64,000 nucleotides of DNA from Pogostemon cablin (Eukaryota > Streptophyta > Magnoliopsida > Lamiales > Lamiaceae). A program made the position numbers and the translations under genes. Under the pieces are notes generated by a model. That model was not told the origin of the DNA and made no database searches. It saw nothing but the letters and a program-made list of their open reading frames with translations. Positions 23,002 to 33,662 of this stretch are shown in pieces (the first letter of the stretch is position 1; each line of letters starts with the position of its first letter). The DNA lies in NCBI GenBank assembly GCA_023678885.1, contig CM042996.1:10040602-10104601 (forward strand), read 5' to 3'.

Positions 23002-23746
23002 AATGCCCACTTTTATTTTGTTCAATGAAATTTATTCTTGAAGTGTACAAATTGCAACAATATTTATATCTTCATCAAATTTTGGGCCCATCAAATTTTC
23101 CATGTTCATACCCTTAGCATGCTTTTTAAGATTCAATTCAATATATCCACCCTTGAATAATGGACCGCATGAACCGCCAACCCCTTATACTTTTGTTGAT
23201 TTTCCTTAACCCATATCTGCAAGATATACTTTTGATGGCATTTCTATACTTGAAGGCAAGTAGATAACATCAAATCTTCAAGAGATAGATACAAATATTC
23301 ATGCGAGACTTATCATAGAAATTTCAATAAATACGAAAGCCCATGCCTTCAATTTCCACATCAATTCATCCTACTTCATTCAAGCTATTTTTAACTGGCT
23401 GCCCTTTTTGGGTTTAACTGCACGGAATTTCTTCCGTATTCATCAAGGCATACCATAATCTGGCCCTTGTTTTGGTGCAGGGGATCATCATAAAGCACAA
23501 TATGAGTTAAACTCATGACACAGTCGATTAACAAATTAGCAGCAGCAGCAAATTCACACATATGAAGTGCCTTTTAGCATGGTCAGAAGCAAATTTCCAA
23601 CGCCAACCAACATGAATGGTGGTAGCATTGATTTTCTTTTCACTGTCGAGAAGAGGATGGGATGCAGACGAGCAGCTTAAGGTGGTTTCCTTCAACATTA
23701 CGGAGAAGATTTTCGACACAACGGCAGGAGCAGGCCTTGTTGTGGG
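23002..23746 (-). other. Interior remnant next to the 22157 LTR
   Basis: This stretch follows the polypurine tract and should be the 3' interior of the same minus-strand element. No protein motif is legible. Its right 130 bp become GC-rich and run into the flank of the hAT-like insertion. GTTGTGGG at 23739-23746 is that element's left target duplicate. Confidence 0.35.
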
Positions 23747-24175
23747 TAGAGCTGTCAAAATGGACTGGTGGGGCGGTTTATCCCACAACCCACCTTTTGA
23801 TGGGCTCAAGTGGGGCAAGTTATTTGCAGCGCGGGCTACCGGTGGGGCGGACTACCAGTGGGGCGGGCCACTGGTGGGGCGGGCTATGGTGGGACGGGCT
23901 GCGGGTTATCCCACACCCTACCCTTATCCACCTATGACCTACCCATCTCCCCACCTCCACTCACCCTCCAACCCCCAAAAATTTTTTTCTTAAAAAAATA
24001 TTTTAAATTTTAATATTTAAATTATAAAAATATTATCACACAACCATACCCCCTACCCACTCCCACCACCCAATTTTTTTTTAAAATTTTAGATTTAAAT
24101 ATTTAAATAATAAAAATATTATCACCCAACCCTACCCCTACCCCCCTGCCCACCTATCACCCACCCCCACTCACC

Positions 24176-24528
24176 TAGACATGCATATTTTAATCAGAAC
24201 CGCCGGTTCGGAATTGAAAACCGGCGGTTGGAACCGGAACTGGCGGTTCCGGAACAGGTGAAAACCGAACAGAAACTGGCTATATATCGGTTCGATTCTG
24301 ATTCTTCATTTCGTGAAACCGGAACCGCCGGCGGTTTTTCAAACCGAACAGAAACTGGCTATATATCGGTTCGATTCTGATTCTTCATTTCGTGAAACCG
24401 GAACCGCCGGCGGTTTTTCAATTTTCTTTTTACGTTTTTATGTTGAAAAACAAAAAAAAAATTAAAAAAAAACCAAAATCGGCGGTTCGGAACCGGAACC
24501 GCCGGTTTGGAACCACCGTGCATGTGTA
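24176..24528. mobile_element. Nested hAT-like MITE
   Basis: A 353-bp insertion inside the C-rich arm. The left end is TAGACATGCA, and the right end inverted is TACACATGCA. The flanks are CACTCACC (24168-24175) and CACGCACC (24529-24536), an 8-bp duplication with one mismatch. Repeated AACCGCCGGTT and GGAACCGCCGG words make the element highly self-complementary. It contains a 79-bp tandem duplication. Confidence 0.65.
24262..24419. repeat. 79-bp tandem duplication
   Basis: Two copies that look identical (24262-24340 and 24341-24419), each starting AAACCGAACAGAAACTGGCT and ending GCCGGCGGTTTTTC. The identity implies a recent duplication or recent gene-conversion-like homogenisation. Confidence 0.85.
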
Positions 24529-25544
24529 CACGCACCCCCCAATTTTTTTTAAAAAATATTTTAGATTTTAATATTTAAAAATAATAAAAATATTATTACC
24601 CTACCCCTACCCACCCCCACACCCACCCACCCACCGTCCAATTTTATTTTTAAATTTTAGATTTAAATATTTAAATAAAAATATTATTACCCTACCCCTA
24701 CCCACCCCCTACCCACCCCCTACCCACCCTAAACCCCTACCCACCCCCACCCACACCCACCCGCAAATATTTTTTTTTAATTTTAACATTTAAATAATAA
24801 AAATATTATTACCCAACTCTACCCCTACCTACCCCTAAACCCTACCCACCCCCACCCACCCCCCAATTTTTTTATTATTTAAATATTAAAATCTAAAATT
24901 AAAAAAAAATAGGGGGTGGGTGGATGGGTGGGGGCTGGGAGTGGTAGGGGTAGGGTTGTGTGACAATATTTTTATTATTTAAATATTAAAATCTAAAATT
25001 AAAAAAAATAAAATTTGTCGGGGGAGTGGGGTGGGGTAGGTGGGTCAGTTGATAGGGGTTAGAATTAGGTAATAATATATTTTATTATTTAAATATTAAA
25101 ATTTAAAAAAAATTAAAAAATTTTTTTTGGGTGAGGGTGGGGTGGGTAGGGGGTAGGATTGAATGATAATATTTTTATTATTTAAATATTATAATCTAAA
25201 AAAATTTAAAAAAATATTTTTTTTGGTGGGGTGGGTTGGGGTGGTGTCGGTAGGGGATAATATTTTTATTATTTAAATATTAAAATCTTTAAAAAAATTA
25301 AAAAAAAATTTGGGTGGAGGGTGGTGGAGTGGGTGGTTAGGGGTAGGATTGAATGATAATATATTTATTATTTAAATATTAAAATCTAAATGTTGTATGT
25401 CACTTTTTTAAATTTTAATTTATAAAAGTGAGTTGATGTTGGGTTAGTGGGGCAAGTTATCCCACACTTTAATGGGTTTGAATTGGAGGAGGACTTTTAT
25501 GGAACGGGTTGGCCCAATGAACTCAACCCATTTTAACCGCTCTA

Positions 25545-26166
25545 GTCGTGGGCCTTGTGTCAGAGGAGCATCTGGAGACACACTTCGACAAAGGGAAAGG
25601 CAGCACATGGATGCGGCACTCTGACGATGGGAACCTGGCGACGGCAAGTGGAGCGCAAATCTCAGAGGTGAAACTGGCTGTTGGCGTCGCAATTTCAGGC
25701 AACAGCGGATAACGTTCGACATGCGGAGCTTCAGATTCGCGCAAGATAAAGACTGTGTGCCGACTCTCAAAGAAGACTGGTGGCTGGCAGCGAAGAGAGT
25801 GGATTTGCATCCTCGGGCAGAACTCTAGATCCGGATGACTATGGTGGCGTCGAGATTTCCGACGAGAGCGACTGTTTCCTTTTCTTGTGGTGATGGTTCG
25901 CATTACCGGCGACGTGGCTGGAGTCGGATCCAGAGGACAGGTGGCACGGCGAAAGCATCCTGTTCCGACGAAACGAGAAGGCTTGTCGGCGGTCGCTGGT
26001 GGCGGAAGCAACGTGCGGTGGAATTCTCTGGCGATCAGGCAGCAGATCCGGTGAAGAAAACGAGAATGAGAATTAGAAGCAGGCGAACAGCTTCAATTTT
26101 GGGCGGGAGAACAATTCTGAAGAGAGCAGTTACTTGTACTTTCGCTGGAGAGAGAAATTTATCTTG
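25545..26166. other. GC-rich block of unknown origin
   Basis: This block begins with the right target duplicate of the hAT-like element, so 23590-23746 and 25545-26166 were contiguous. It is GC-rich and has overlapping open stretches on both strands (for example 25523-26011 minus and 25835-26167 plus), as expected from low stop density in GC-rich DNA. No domain is recognisable. It may be a retroelement leader or a piece of host gene. Confidence 0.35.
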
Positions 26167-26879
26167 AGAAAAGGAAAATGAGATTATGAGAATTGCAGAT
26201 GGACTCCACTCACGTTTTTTCCTTGGTAAATCAATTCTTGACTTTTCAACTCATTGATCAAATTAATTTTGGATCAACAATTTGAATTCACCTCTCACAA
26301 TTGACCTCAAATTCCAAAACCAATTTAAGACTTCGGCATCAAGTTGGGCTTCAACTTTTAATGGCTAATTAAAATTTTAATTCATGCTTAGAGCTTAAAT
26401 AAATTAAGCTTAAAAAGCATAAATTAATTTAATTTCCCCCACAACATTTTGTACTTAATCGAATATGGTTTCAACTCATAATTTTGGACTTAATAATTAA
26501 GTGATCCTATAAATTTATTTTGAATCTTTTAATTAATTAACTTCATAATTTTAAATTACTTGAACCCCTCTCTAGTTTGCAAATAATCTTTTCACCACCT
26601 TCATCACTTCACCATTGGTAGAATTTTGAGGCTATTTCAACACTTCAAGAATGAGATAATCTTTTTTTGAATTTCTTCACCCAAACTTACGGTCAACTAC
26701 CGTCTACTCCTTGTCAACCTTTTTCTTCTCAACTTACTGCTTGTCTCACAAACTTGATGCAATTAGTCTTAATTATGATTGAACTTAGCAGAGTACTAAG
26801 CTGCCTACGTACCTCTATGAAAATGATCAAGTCATTACGTAGTCAAAGGGACATGATTTGATTTGAATGAGGGTGCAGT
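26167..26879. other. AT-rich stretch with a possible LTR boundary
   Basis: No gene is seen. On the minus strand, near 26440, the sequence TGTTGTGGGGGAAATTAAAT looks like the start of a plant gypsy LTR, but I could not find its other end or a target duplication. Confidence 0.3.
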
Positions 26880-27570
26880 ACACAGTTTATACTCATGTGG
26901 GCCAGGAGTAACTTGCATTTTAGACTTGCGCGTTAAAGAGCTTTGAACTTGAATTTTCTGACAATTTATACTCGTGTAAAAGAGTCTTGAATTTTGAGAT
27001 TTGTAGACAGTTTATACTCTTCTCAAGGAGTCTTGAATTTGAGTTGGAAAGCTTAAGATCGTATCAAGGAGCATAACATGTAGAGAGTTTTGTCTCTTTT
27101 CAAAGAGATTTAATTTGAGTTGGACATTTTAAGCTCATATGAAGGAGCATAACATGTAGAGAGTTTCATCTCTTCTCAAGGAGATTTGATTTGAGTTGGA
27201 CATTTTAAGCTCATATCAAGGAGCGTAACATATAGAGAGAGTTTCGTCTCTTCTCAAGGAGATTTGATTTGAGTGAGATAGTTTAAGCTCGTATCAAAGA
27301 GCGTAGCATATAAAGAGTTTCGTCTCTTCTCAATGAGATTTGACTTGAGTTAGAAAAATTTGAGCTCGTGCCAAGGAGCCTTGCGTGGACAGTTTTCGCT
27401 CGTGTCGAGGATCTGAGAATTTGATTTGTAGACAATTTTAGCTCGTGTCAAGGAGCGTAATGTGGGGATTTTTAGATACTTTTAAACTCATAACAAGGAG
27501 TATTGTGTGGACATTTTTAGCTCATATCAAGGAGCATAACATATGAACAGTTTTAGCTCGTATCGATGAG
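26880..27570 (+). repeat. Degenerate tandem array, ~80-bp unit
   Basis: At least five units of about 75-90 bp are clear between about 27050 and 27400. Each carries TTTAAGCTCRTATCAAGGAG, then CGTAACATRTAGAGAGTTTC, then a TCTCTTCTCAAGGAGATTTGA hairpin-like word pair. Flanking shorter units (TTTTAGCTCGTGTCAAGGAG) extend it both ways. GAAGAGAC/GTCTCTTC-type complementarity within a unit could give small hairpins. Arrays like this are known in 3' untranslated regions of plant Tat-lineage gypsy elements. Confidence 0.65.
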
Positions 27571-27575
27571 CGTAA

Positions 27576-28770
27576 TGATGAGAGTGAATATAAGTATGTT
27601 TTATTATCCAATTTAACACATTTTTATGAGAATTGATGTTATATATTAGCACAAGTATCTTGTATTTGATATATGTGAGAAAAAGGTGCGCTGGAAGTGT
27701 TTTATTGTGTTTTAGGTGGAAAAATGATCAAAAGTGTAAAGTTGGAGAAAAGGTGCAACTTGTGTATTAATACTGAAAAATACACGTCCAACTTGTATAA
27801 TTTTTCTGTATTTGTGTGAAGATCTGAATTGGATGTAATAAATGGTTGGAAAGCTACAGAATAGAGGGTCGTTTTGGCGTAAAGAACACCTCAATTGGAT
27901 TCCAAACGAGAGAGTTATGATCAAAGTGGTGACATCGCGCAAGCTGTGCCAAATAGAATGGCTGTGCCACTTTGTATGACTTGTTACACCTTCAAATGTT
28001 GGAGTTTCTAGGAGTTCTTTGTGTGGATAGAAAGCAAAGAAAGAGAAGATCACGTGAGCATAAGAATTACTCAAATCGGAGGTCAGATATGGAAGTTATG
28101 CATGAAACGGTGAGACTGCGCAAGCTTGCTTGACCAAAGGAGATCCGTTCGACCAGCATCGTCTTGGTCGAACGGAAGAGGTCAAGTCGAACAAAATGAC
28201 CAAAAACTTACAGAGAGCTTGCTCGATAATTGCTCGACTTGGAGGTCTTGTTCGACTTCTGAAGGCTTGGTTGAACATAATTGCGCTGATTCTATTTTTG
28301 GTAGTTTCGGATTTCTTTTACCAAATTTGGCGTATGTCTCAAGTAAAAGCCCATCCAAGGCCTATAAGGAGAGCTTACAAGTATAAAAGGGGGTGTAGAT
28401 CACATCGTTATTCATCATAGAGATCATATTATATTGGAGAGAGGCCACAACAGTACTACACCCCACATGGGGGGATCACCCCCAACCATCATCCACATCC
28501 TTTCCTCCATCCATCCATCACTTTGAAGATTCTTTTGTGGAATCAAGAGGAGAACCAAGAGGAGGATTCAAGACGGAGAAGGATGCGACGATGCCACATC
28601 TAGGGTTTTCGTTTCCTAATTTATCTTGTAATTTTCCAGACATCCGGGTAAGATCTATCCAACACCCATGATTGTTCTTCGTAACATCATCGGCTAGAGC
28701 CTTTTTCGTAGAACTAGGGTTGTGAATAATTTAATTGCACATTTTCTTTAGCTAAAAAGATTCTTAAAAA
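27576..28770 (+). mobile_element. Truncated LTR, family D, copy 3
   Basis: It begins TGATGAGAGTGAATATAAGT like the complete family-D LTRs at 59253 and 61643. It shares with them the cluster of TTCGACC/GGTCGAAC words (28129-28276), the GGGTAAGATCTATCCAA word and TAGAACTAGGGTTGTGAA. After about 28745 the similarity stops, so the 3' end is lost and no target duplication can be tested. Confidence 0.6.
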
Positions 28771-29209
28771 ATCAATCAAGGTTGATTTTTTATACTGGCA
28801 CACATACACAATTTATCCTTTTATGGATTTTTATGCACTTTTCAATCTCAAGGAACTTACCACCATTTTAAAAATATCACATCATGGTTATTTGCGCCGT
28901 GTGTCTGGTTACTCAGTGATAATCCAAGTGTGTTCTTACTCATTTTTTGATACTAAACAGTCTTTAGAAAGAACACATCGTAGTTTTCAGCCCCGTGTGC
29001 TTAGTTACTCAACTTGTTTAGACCTTTGATTTTTTTAGAATTAGTGCTTTCAGCTGTGTATGTCCAGAATTGCACCTCAAGATTAAACCAGAATATAGTT
29101 AACAATAAGAAAATAAGCTATCAAATCAGTTAATTTCGACATAAAATGATAAAACTTACAGTAGTTTTGCTTCAAGTGTCGAGACACTCTAAGAAACATC
29201 ATGCATGAC
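28771..29209 (-). other. 3' region of the SIRE-like copia, no LTR seen
   Basis: This stretch lies downstream of the RNase H end on the minus strand, where SIRE elements have an extra region before the 3' LTR. A word of about 40 bp (CACATCRTRGTTNTTNGCNCCGTGTG, then TTACTCA) occurs twice, near 28878 and 28975, about 100 bp apart. No env-like frame and no LTR start is found. Confidence 0.35.
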
Positions 29210-29660
29210 TCATGGAATATGGAGACCAAAAGATTTCCAGAGTGAAGAAAACCTTTCGAAATCAAGTGCTTTGGTGAATATGTCAGCAAGTTGTTTCTCA
29301 GTGGAAATATACTCCAACTTAACTACATTCTTCTCAACTAAATCTCTTAGAAAATGATGTCTATGACTGATATGTTTAGTGAGTGAGTGTTGCACTGGAT
29401 TTTTAGAAATGCTTTTTGCACTTATGTTATCACAGTAAATCACTAAAGTACATGTCTCAAGCACATAATCATAGCATATTTTTCAACCGAAGCAATTGTG
29501 TGCAACAACTTCCATCAGTAATATATTCAGATTCAGCACTGGATTGGGATATGCATTTTTGTTTTTCACTATGCCAAGAAACAAGATTGTTACCCTTGTA
29601 AAATAATCCAACCACTTGTGCTCTTCCTGTCATCACTATCACCAGCCTAATCCGCATCAC
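29210..29660 (-). pseudogene. SIRE-like RNase H
   Basis: Two consecutive minus-strand frames (29469-29660 and 29210-29464) make up the domain. The first has NLVSWHSEKQKCISQSSAESEY, the region of the conserved Glu. The second has VIYCDNISAKSISKNPVQHS with the conserved Asp, then KHISHRHHFLRDLV and QLADIFTKAL, the end signature of SIRE-type RNase H. A frameshift or stop near 29465 separates them. It removes template RNA in an intact element. Confidence 0.82.
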
Positions 29661-29696
29661 TTATTCAACCAATGAGCTGTTTGTATCCTTTGAAAA

Positions 29697-30164
29697 TCAT
29701 AGTCCCATCTCACTAGCTCCAGTAACATATCTGATGATCTTTTTTATAGCTTTCATATGAGATTCCTTGGGATTTTCTTGGTACCTAACACAATCACAAA
29801 CACTATACAAGATGTCAAGTCTACTCGAAGTTAAGAACAAAAGGCTACCAATCATAGATCTATACAGAGTGTGCTCAACATTTGGGCCAACATCATCTCT
29901 GCACTGTTTCTTTGATGTTCCCATTGATGTCTTCATAGGCTTGGCATTCTCAAGACCGAATCTTCTCACCAAGTTCTTTGTAAACTTACTTTGTGAGATA
30001 AAGATACCACTTTCACTTTGTTTGATTTGGAGCCCTAAAAAGTAATTTAGGTCACCAACCATACTCATCTCATACATGGTAGTCATTGCCTTCACAAAGC
30101 TGTCCATCATGACCTGAGATGTTGCTCCAAATATGATGTCATCAATAAATATTTGTGCAATCAA
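29697..30164 (-). pseudogene. SIRE-like reverse transcriptase, C-terminal half
   Basis: A 155-residue frame begins MIAQIFIDDIIFGATS, with the catalytic pair in FIDDIIFG. It continues with YEMSMVGDLNYFLGLQIKQ, SQSKFTKNLVRRFG and the YRSMIGSLLFLTSSRLDILY block, then the thumb up to KIIRYVTGA. All are standard RT_2-family landmarks in order. It is the longest intact frame of this element. It is separated from the N-terminal half by a frameshift around 30165-30200. Confidence 0.85.
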
Positions 30165-30179
30165 AAAGCAATCAAGTTC

Positions 30180-30760
30180 ATGTTTAATGAAAATAGTTTA
30201 TTAGCCTCACCTTTAATGAATCCAAAATGAAGTAAGAAGTCAGTTAGTCTACCATACCATGCTCTATGAGCTTTTTTTAGACCATACAAAGCCTTTTTCA
30301 GTTTGTACACATGATCATGGTGAAATGGATCAACAAAACCTTTCGGTTGTTCAACAAAAGCTTCTTCAAGTAATATACCATTTAAGAAAGCAGCTTTAAC
30401 ATCAATTTGAAATAGTTTGATACTAACAAAGCATGCAATAACTCAGAGAAGCCTAATAGACTCTGTTCTAGCTACAGGTACAAATATTTCATCAAAATCT
30501 ATTCATTCAAAATGTGTGTATCCTTGTGCAACAAGTCTAGCTTTGTTTCTTACTATGTTACCATATTCATCAATTTTTGTTTTGAAGATCCACTTAGTTC
30601 CAATCACATTAGTGTTTGTAGGTCTAGGCACTAGACTCCAAGCATCATTTCTAGTGAATTGTTCAAGTTCTTCTTGCATAGCCTGAATCCAACATTCATA
30701 TTTTAAAAGTTTAATGACATTCTTGGGTTCAACAGAAGAGAAATAACATTCAGCACATGC
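30180..30760 (-). pseudogene. SIRE-like reverse transcriptase, N-terminal half
   Basis: Minus-strand pieces are legible in order: a NDAWSLVPRP start near 30650, GTKWIFKTKIDEYG near 30580, NKARLVAQGY near 30530, VDVKAAFLNGILLEEAF with the first catalytic Asp near 30390, and KALYGLKKAHRAWYGRL near 30270. Frame changes and a stop interrupt them. Together with the next frame they make a whole decayed RT. Confidence 0.72.
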
Positions 30761-31366
30761 AAACCGATCTGACTACATTTTTAAATTTACCTTTTCTTCT
30801 AGTTTGAACACCTATAGAAGACTCACCATTGATCTGTGATGAAGGGTGATCTTTAATATATCTGTGAGCAAGAGTATTTATCGGAATTCTGTAGAGTTGG
30901 TTCTCATTTCTTCTTAATGAACACTCGATGTTGTAGGATATGTGATCACATTCGGCTCTATATTGTTCACTGTTTTTGCAGTTTCAACCAGATCAGAGAT
31001 ATCATCTTCCATCTTTTTACCTGCAATATTAGATGAATCATCAAACACAATATTAACAAACTGTTGAAAAGATTTGTTCTAGGATTAAAGACTCTGTAAG
31101 CTTTTCTATTCTTAGAGTATCCTAAGAAATACTTTTATCACTCTTAGAATCAAACTTTGAAAGATACTCTCTATTATTCAGAATGTAGCACATGCAACCG
31201 AATACATGAAAGTATTTCAGGTTTGGATTCCTCTTGTACAGCAGCTAATAAGAAGTAATAGAACAACCAGGCCTAAAGAGAATCTTATTAGACACATGAC
31301 ATGCAGTATTCAATGCTTCAGCCCAAAATCATTTATACGCATTCATTGAAATAAGCATGACTCTAG
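30761..31366 (-). pseudogene. Integrase C-terminus and RT linker (SIRE-like)
   Basis: This region lies between the catalytic core of integrase and the RT start. The minus strand near 31090-31220 retains a decayed FGC-CYILN-RE-L-KFD-KS-K-FLGYS series, typical of the copia integrase C-terminal domain. Several stops are present. Confidence 0.55.
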
Positions 31367-31784
31367 TTATTTCTTGCAAAGATATTTTTTTTTCAACAAT
31401 CCCATTCTGCTGGGGGTTTTAGGAGAGGAAAACTCTTGCATAATGTCTTTCTTTTCACAAAAAATAGCAAACATGTTGTTTTCAAATTCTCTACCATGAT
31501 CAGTTCTAATCCTACATACTCTAAGATTGAATGTATTTTTGAACATTTTGAAAAAAAACTTTGAATACATTAAACGTATTAGATTTTTATCTTATGAGTT
31601 CTACCCATGAAAACCTAGAATAATAATCAACAACAACCAAAGAGTAGCTCTTACCACCAAGACTCTCAGTCTCTATAGGACCCATAAGATCCATATGAAG
31701 CAATTCAAAACACTCTGAAGATGTGCACATTGATGTGATTTTATGCGAGGACCTTACCTGCTTTCTTTTTAGCATTAACCACAT
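31367..31784 (-). pseudogene. SIRE-like integrase catalytic core
   Basis: Two frames. The first (31587-31784) has CFELLHMDLMGPIE with the first catalytic Asp and SLVVVDYYSRFSWV with the second-strand block. The second (31367-31570) has RIRTDHGREFEN with the second catalytic Asp. The segment that should carry the catalytic Glu (TPQQNGVVERKN in the family) reads TPSRMGLLKKK here, so the Glu is lost in this frame. The enzyme would be inactive even without the frameshift near 31575. Confidence 0.8.
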
Positions 31785-31885
31785 ACAAGAGGGTCTCTGA
31801 AACTGAGTTTAAGCAATCATTTAATAGCATCCAACTTAACCAATTTCTGTAAATTTCTATAATTTACATGGCCAATTTTTTGATG

Positions 31886-32107
31886 TCAAAATACACTTTC
31901 ATCATGTTGTGTGATGTTGCAGTAAGTGTTGTTACCAATCATATAACAATTATCAGCAGATCGACTACCAACAATCACACAATCATTAGTTTCATTTAGC
32001 ACAAAACATGAATTCTTGTCAAATTTCACATGCAAATTATCATCACATAATTGACTTATGCTTATCAAATTAGCACGTAGACCTTCAACATGAAACACAT
32101 TCTTCAA
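31886..32107 (-). pseudogene. GAG-pre-integrase linker (SIRE-like)
   Basis: A 73-residue frame: NVFHVEGLRANLISISQLCD, then VKFDKNSCFVLN, then a YMI block. This is the stretch between protease and the zinc domain of integrase in SIRE-type pol. Confidence 0.75.
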
Positions 32108-32127
32108 ATTTGGAAAACCTTTAACAT

Positions 32128-32501
32128 TTAAAGCTCATTTACCAATAATATCACCCTTAGAGCCACCACCATAAGTAACTTTACACTATCAACAGTTTCA
32201 TAATCTTTCAAGTATTCAATATTACCAGTCATATGTCTAGAACAACCACTATCAAAATACCATAAACTAGGTACACATGCTTGTAAAGAAGTACAGACCA
32301 CATTACAAAGCACTTTTGGTTTTCTGACCCAAGCAGATCCAGTTGTGTGTAAATACTTGTGTGGCAACACTCCAGGCAATACATTTCAATAAGAAGATCA
32401 TATATAAATTTAAAACGATAAAGATGACTATGTCTGGGAACTGAGCAGTAATGACAAACAAAAGTCATTTTGCCTCTTTGTTTAACAATCTTTTTAAACA
32501 A
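32128..32501 (-). pseudogene. SIRE-like zinc knuckle and protease
   Basis: The frame at 32229-32501 contains CHYCSVPRHSHLYRF, a decayed CCHC knuckle in which the last Cys is replaced. The overlapping frame at 32128-32379 contains LWYFDSGCSRHMTG, the aspartic protease active site in its SIRE form (DSGCSRHMTG). Gag knuckle and protease are thus adjacent but in different frames. Confidence 0.8.
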
Positions 32502-32687
32502 ATATTTGAATTAGGTTCACAAACTTAACAAGTTTTTCTAAGCTTAAAGGCATGCATTCTTTAGTAAATCCAAGACCAAACTTATCAGATTTTCCAATAG
32601 AAAGAGCTTCATTCAAAACAAATGTACCTTTCCTTTACTTTTTGAAGTTTAATGTGGAAGCACCTACCTGACCTTGGAGTCTGGAAA

Positions 32688-33629
32688 TTATAAATCCTTT
32701 TTTGTAAGATTTACCTCAAGTCTTGTTATGGTCTCAATCAGTCCACCATTCTCTTGGTAGACAGCTTTTTGTTCTTTCAGAAGTTCAGAAATCTTCATCT
32801 TTAGAGGTTCTTGCGAAGCACCTGCTCTAGAAAAGAAAGCATTAGTACAGTTCACATCATAATCAAAAGTAGACATAAACCTGCACTATGTTGTTTTTGA
32901 TATCGGCACACCTTTAAAAATGAAAACATCTTTTCTATCATGTGGATAATCTTGTTGAGAAAAGTCCATTTTATAAGTTTTCAAGATACTTATCAATTCA
33001 TTATGACTCAACAGATCAGTGTTCTTAGATTCTTCTATAGCACATATTTTACCATTAAATCTCCTAGGAAGCAGCGTATGTAAAGTTTTGTTCACTAACC
33101 TTACGTTGGAGATTGGATTCCCAAGTGACTGCATCTCAATAACTACCTCGTAGAGTCGTTCATTGTAGGATGAGATTGTATTATCTTCCTTCATGCTCAA
33201 GCTCTCAAATTGTGCATTCAGCATCCTTGCCTTTGCCCTTCGGACACTTTCAAATCCTTCACAGTGTTGTTGAAGCCTTTCCCAAGCATCCTTTGCCGAG
33301 ATACAGTTCTGGATCAGGTTGAACATCACTATATCAACCGATGAGTTAATTGCATTGAGTGCTCTACAGTTCAGCAACGATTGGTTGTTCTCTTCAATAG
33401 TCCATACAAGCTCACTCTTGATGATGTGATCTCCATCTTTGTCTTAAACTATGTGGGGTGTCCAGCATGCCAGAATGGTCTTCCATGCACATTCATCCAG
33501 GGACTTGATGTAATTCCTCATTCGGCTCTTACACAAGGAATAATTAGTTCCATCAAGTATGGAAGGACGATTGATTGATCCAATAGAGTAATCCATGACA
33601 CTTGAACACTTAATACCAGGAATCAACAT
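32688..33629 (-). pseudogene. SIRE-like Gag
   Basis: Three minus-strand frames. 33444-33629 holds the N-terminus: INRPSILDGTNYSLCKSRMR then IKSLDECAWKTIL, where the family usually has a Trp at the LC position. 32886-33377 (163 residues) is the UBN2-type capsid part, with AKDAWERLQQHCEGFESVRR and YNERLYEVVIEMQSLGNPIS. 32688-32876 follows with a Lys/Glu-rich helix. Stops lie between the frames. Gag forms the particle shell in an intact element. Confidence 0.82.
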
Positions 33630-33645
33630 TTAGTATTGTTAAGTG

Positions 33646-33659
33646 TTGGCTCTGATGCC
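33646..33659 (-). other. Primer binding site of the SIRE-like copia
   Basis: The minus strand next to the 5' LTR reads TGGCATCAGAGCC. This is one base from the usual TGGTATCAGAGCC and complementary to the initiator-Met tRNA 3' end. Confidence 0.8.
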
Positions 33660-33662
33660 ATT

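Larger units (their letters stand above)
23747..25544. mobile_element. hAT-like foldback element, C-rich and G-rich arms
   Basis: The ends are TAGAGCTGTCAAAATGG at the left and, inverted, TAGAGCGGTTAAAATGG at the right. The flanks carry an 8-bp duplication, GTTGTGGG (23739-23746) and GTCGTGGG (25545-25552), with one mismatch. Eight-bp duplications with TAGRG-type ends fit non-autonomous hAT elements. The interior is a large imperfect inverted repeat. The left arm alternates AT-rich words (TTTAAATATTTAAATAATAA) with CCCTACCC runs. The right arm is the inverse with GGGTGGGTAGGGG runs. There is no transposase. Confidence 0.7.

Noticed and set aside
23616..24013. Overlapping plus-strand frames of 67-125 codons rich in Gly/Trp and Pro
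   Set aside because: They arise from the GTGGGGCGG and CCCACCC runs of the foldback element and cross its terminal inverted repeat; no domain.
24640..24760. CCCTAAACCCC considered as true telomeric repeat
   Set aside because: Only one CCCTAAA-type unit occurs; the rest are CCCTACCC variants within a foldback transposon.
25444..26167. Long frames on both strands, up to 162 codons
   Set aside because: The DNA is GC-rich with few stops in every frame; frames overlap on opposite strands, cross the hAT-like element end and show no family motif.
26400..26445. A second gypsy LTR with boundary TGTTGTGGGGG
   Set aside because: Only one putative end was found; no other end, polypurine tract or duplication, so it is mentioned but not called as an element.
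26880..27570. Regularly spaced repeats considered as a CRISPR array
   Set aside because: Units are contiguous and degenerate with no constant repeat/unique spacer alternation, and the DNA is from a plant nucleus.
28771..29100. SIRE env-like gene
   Set aside because: The stretch is short, has no frame longer than about 70 codons in the element's orientation and no membrane or signal features.
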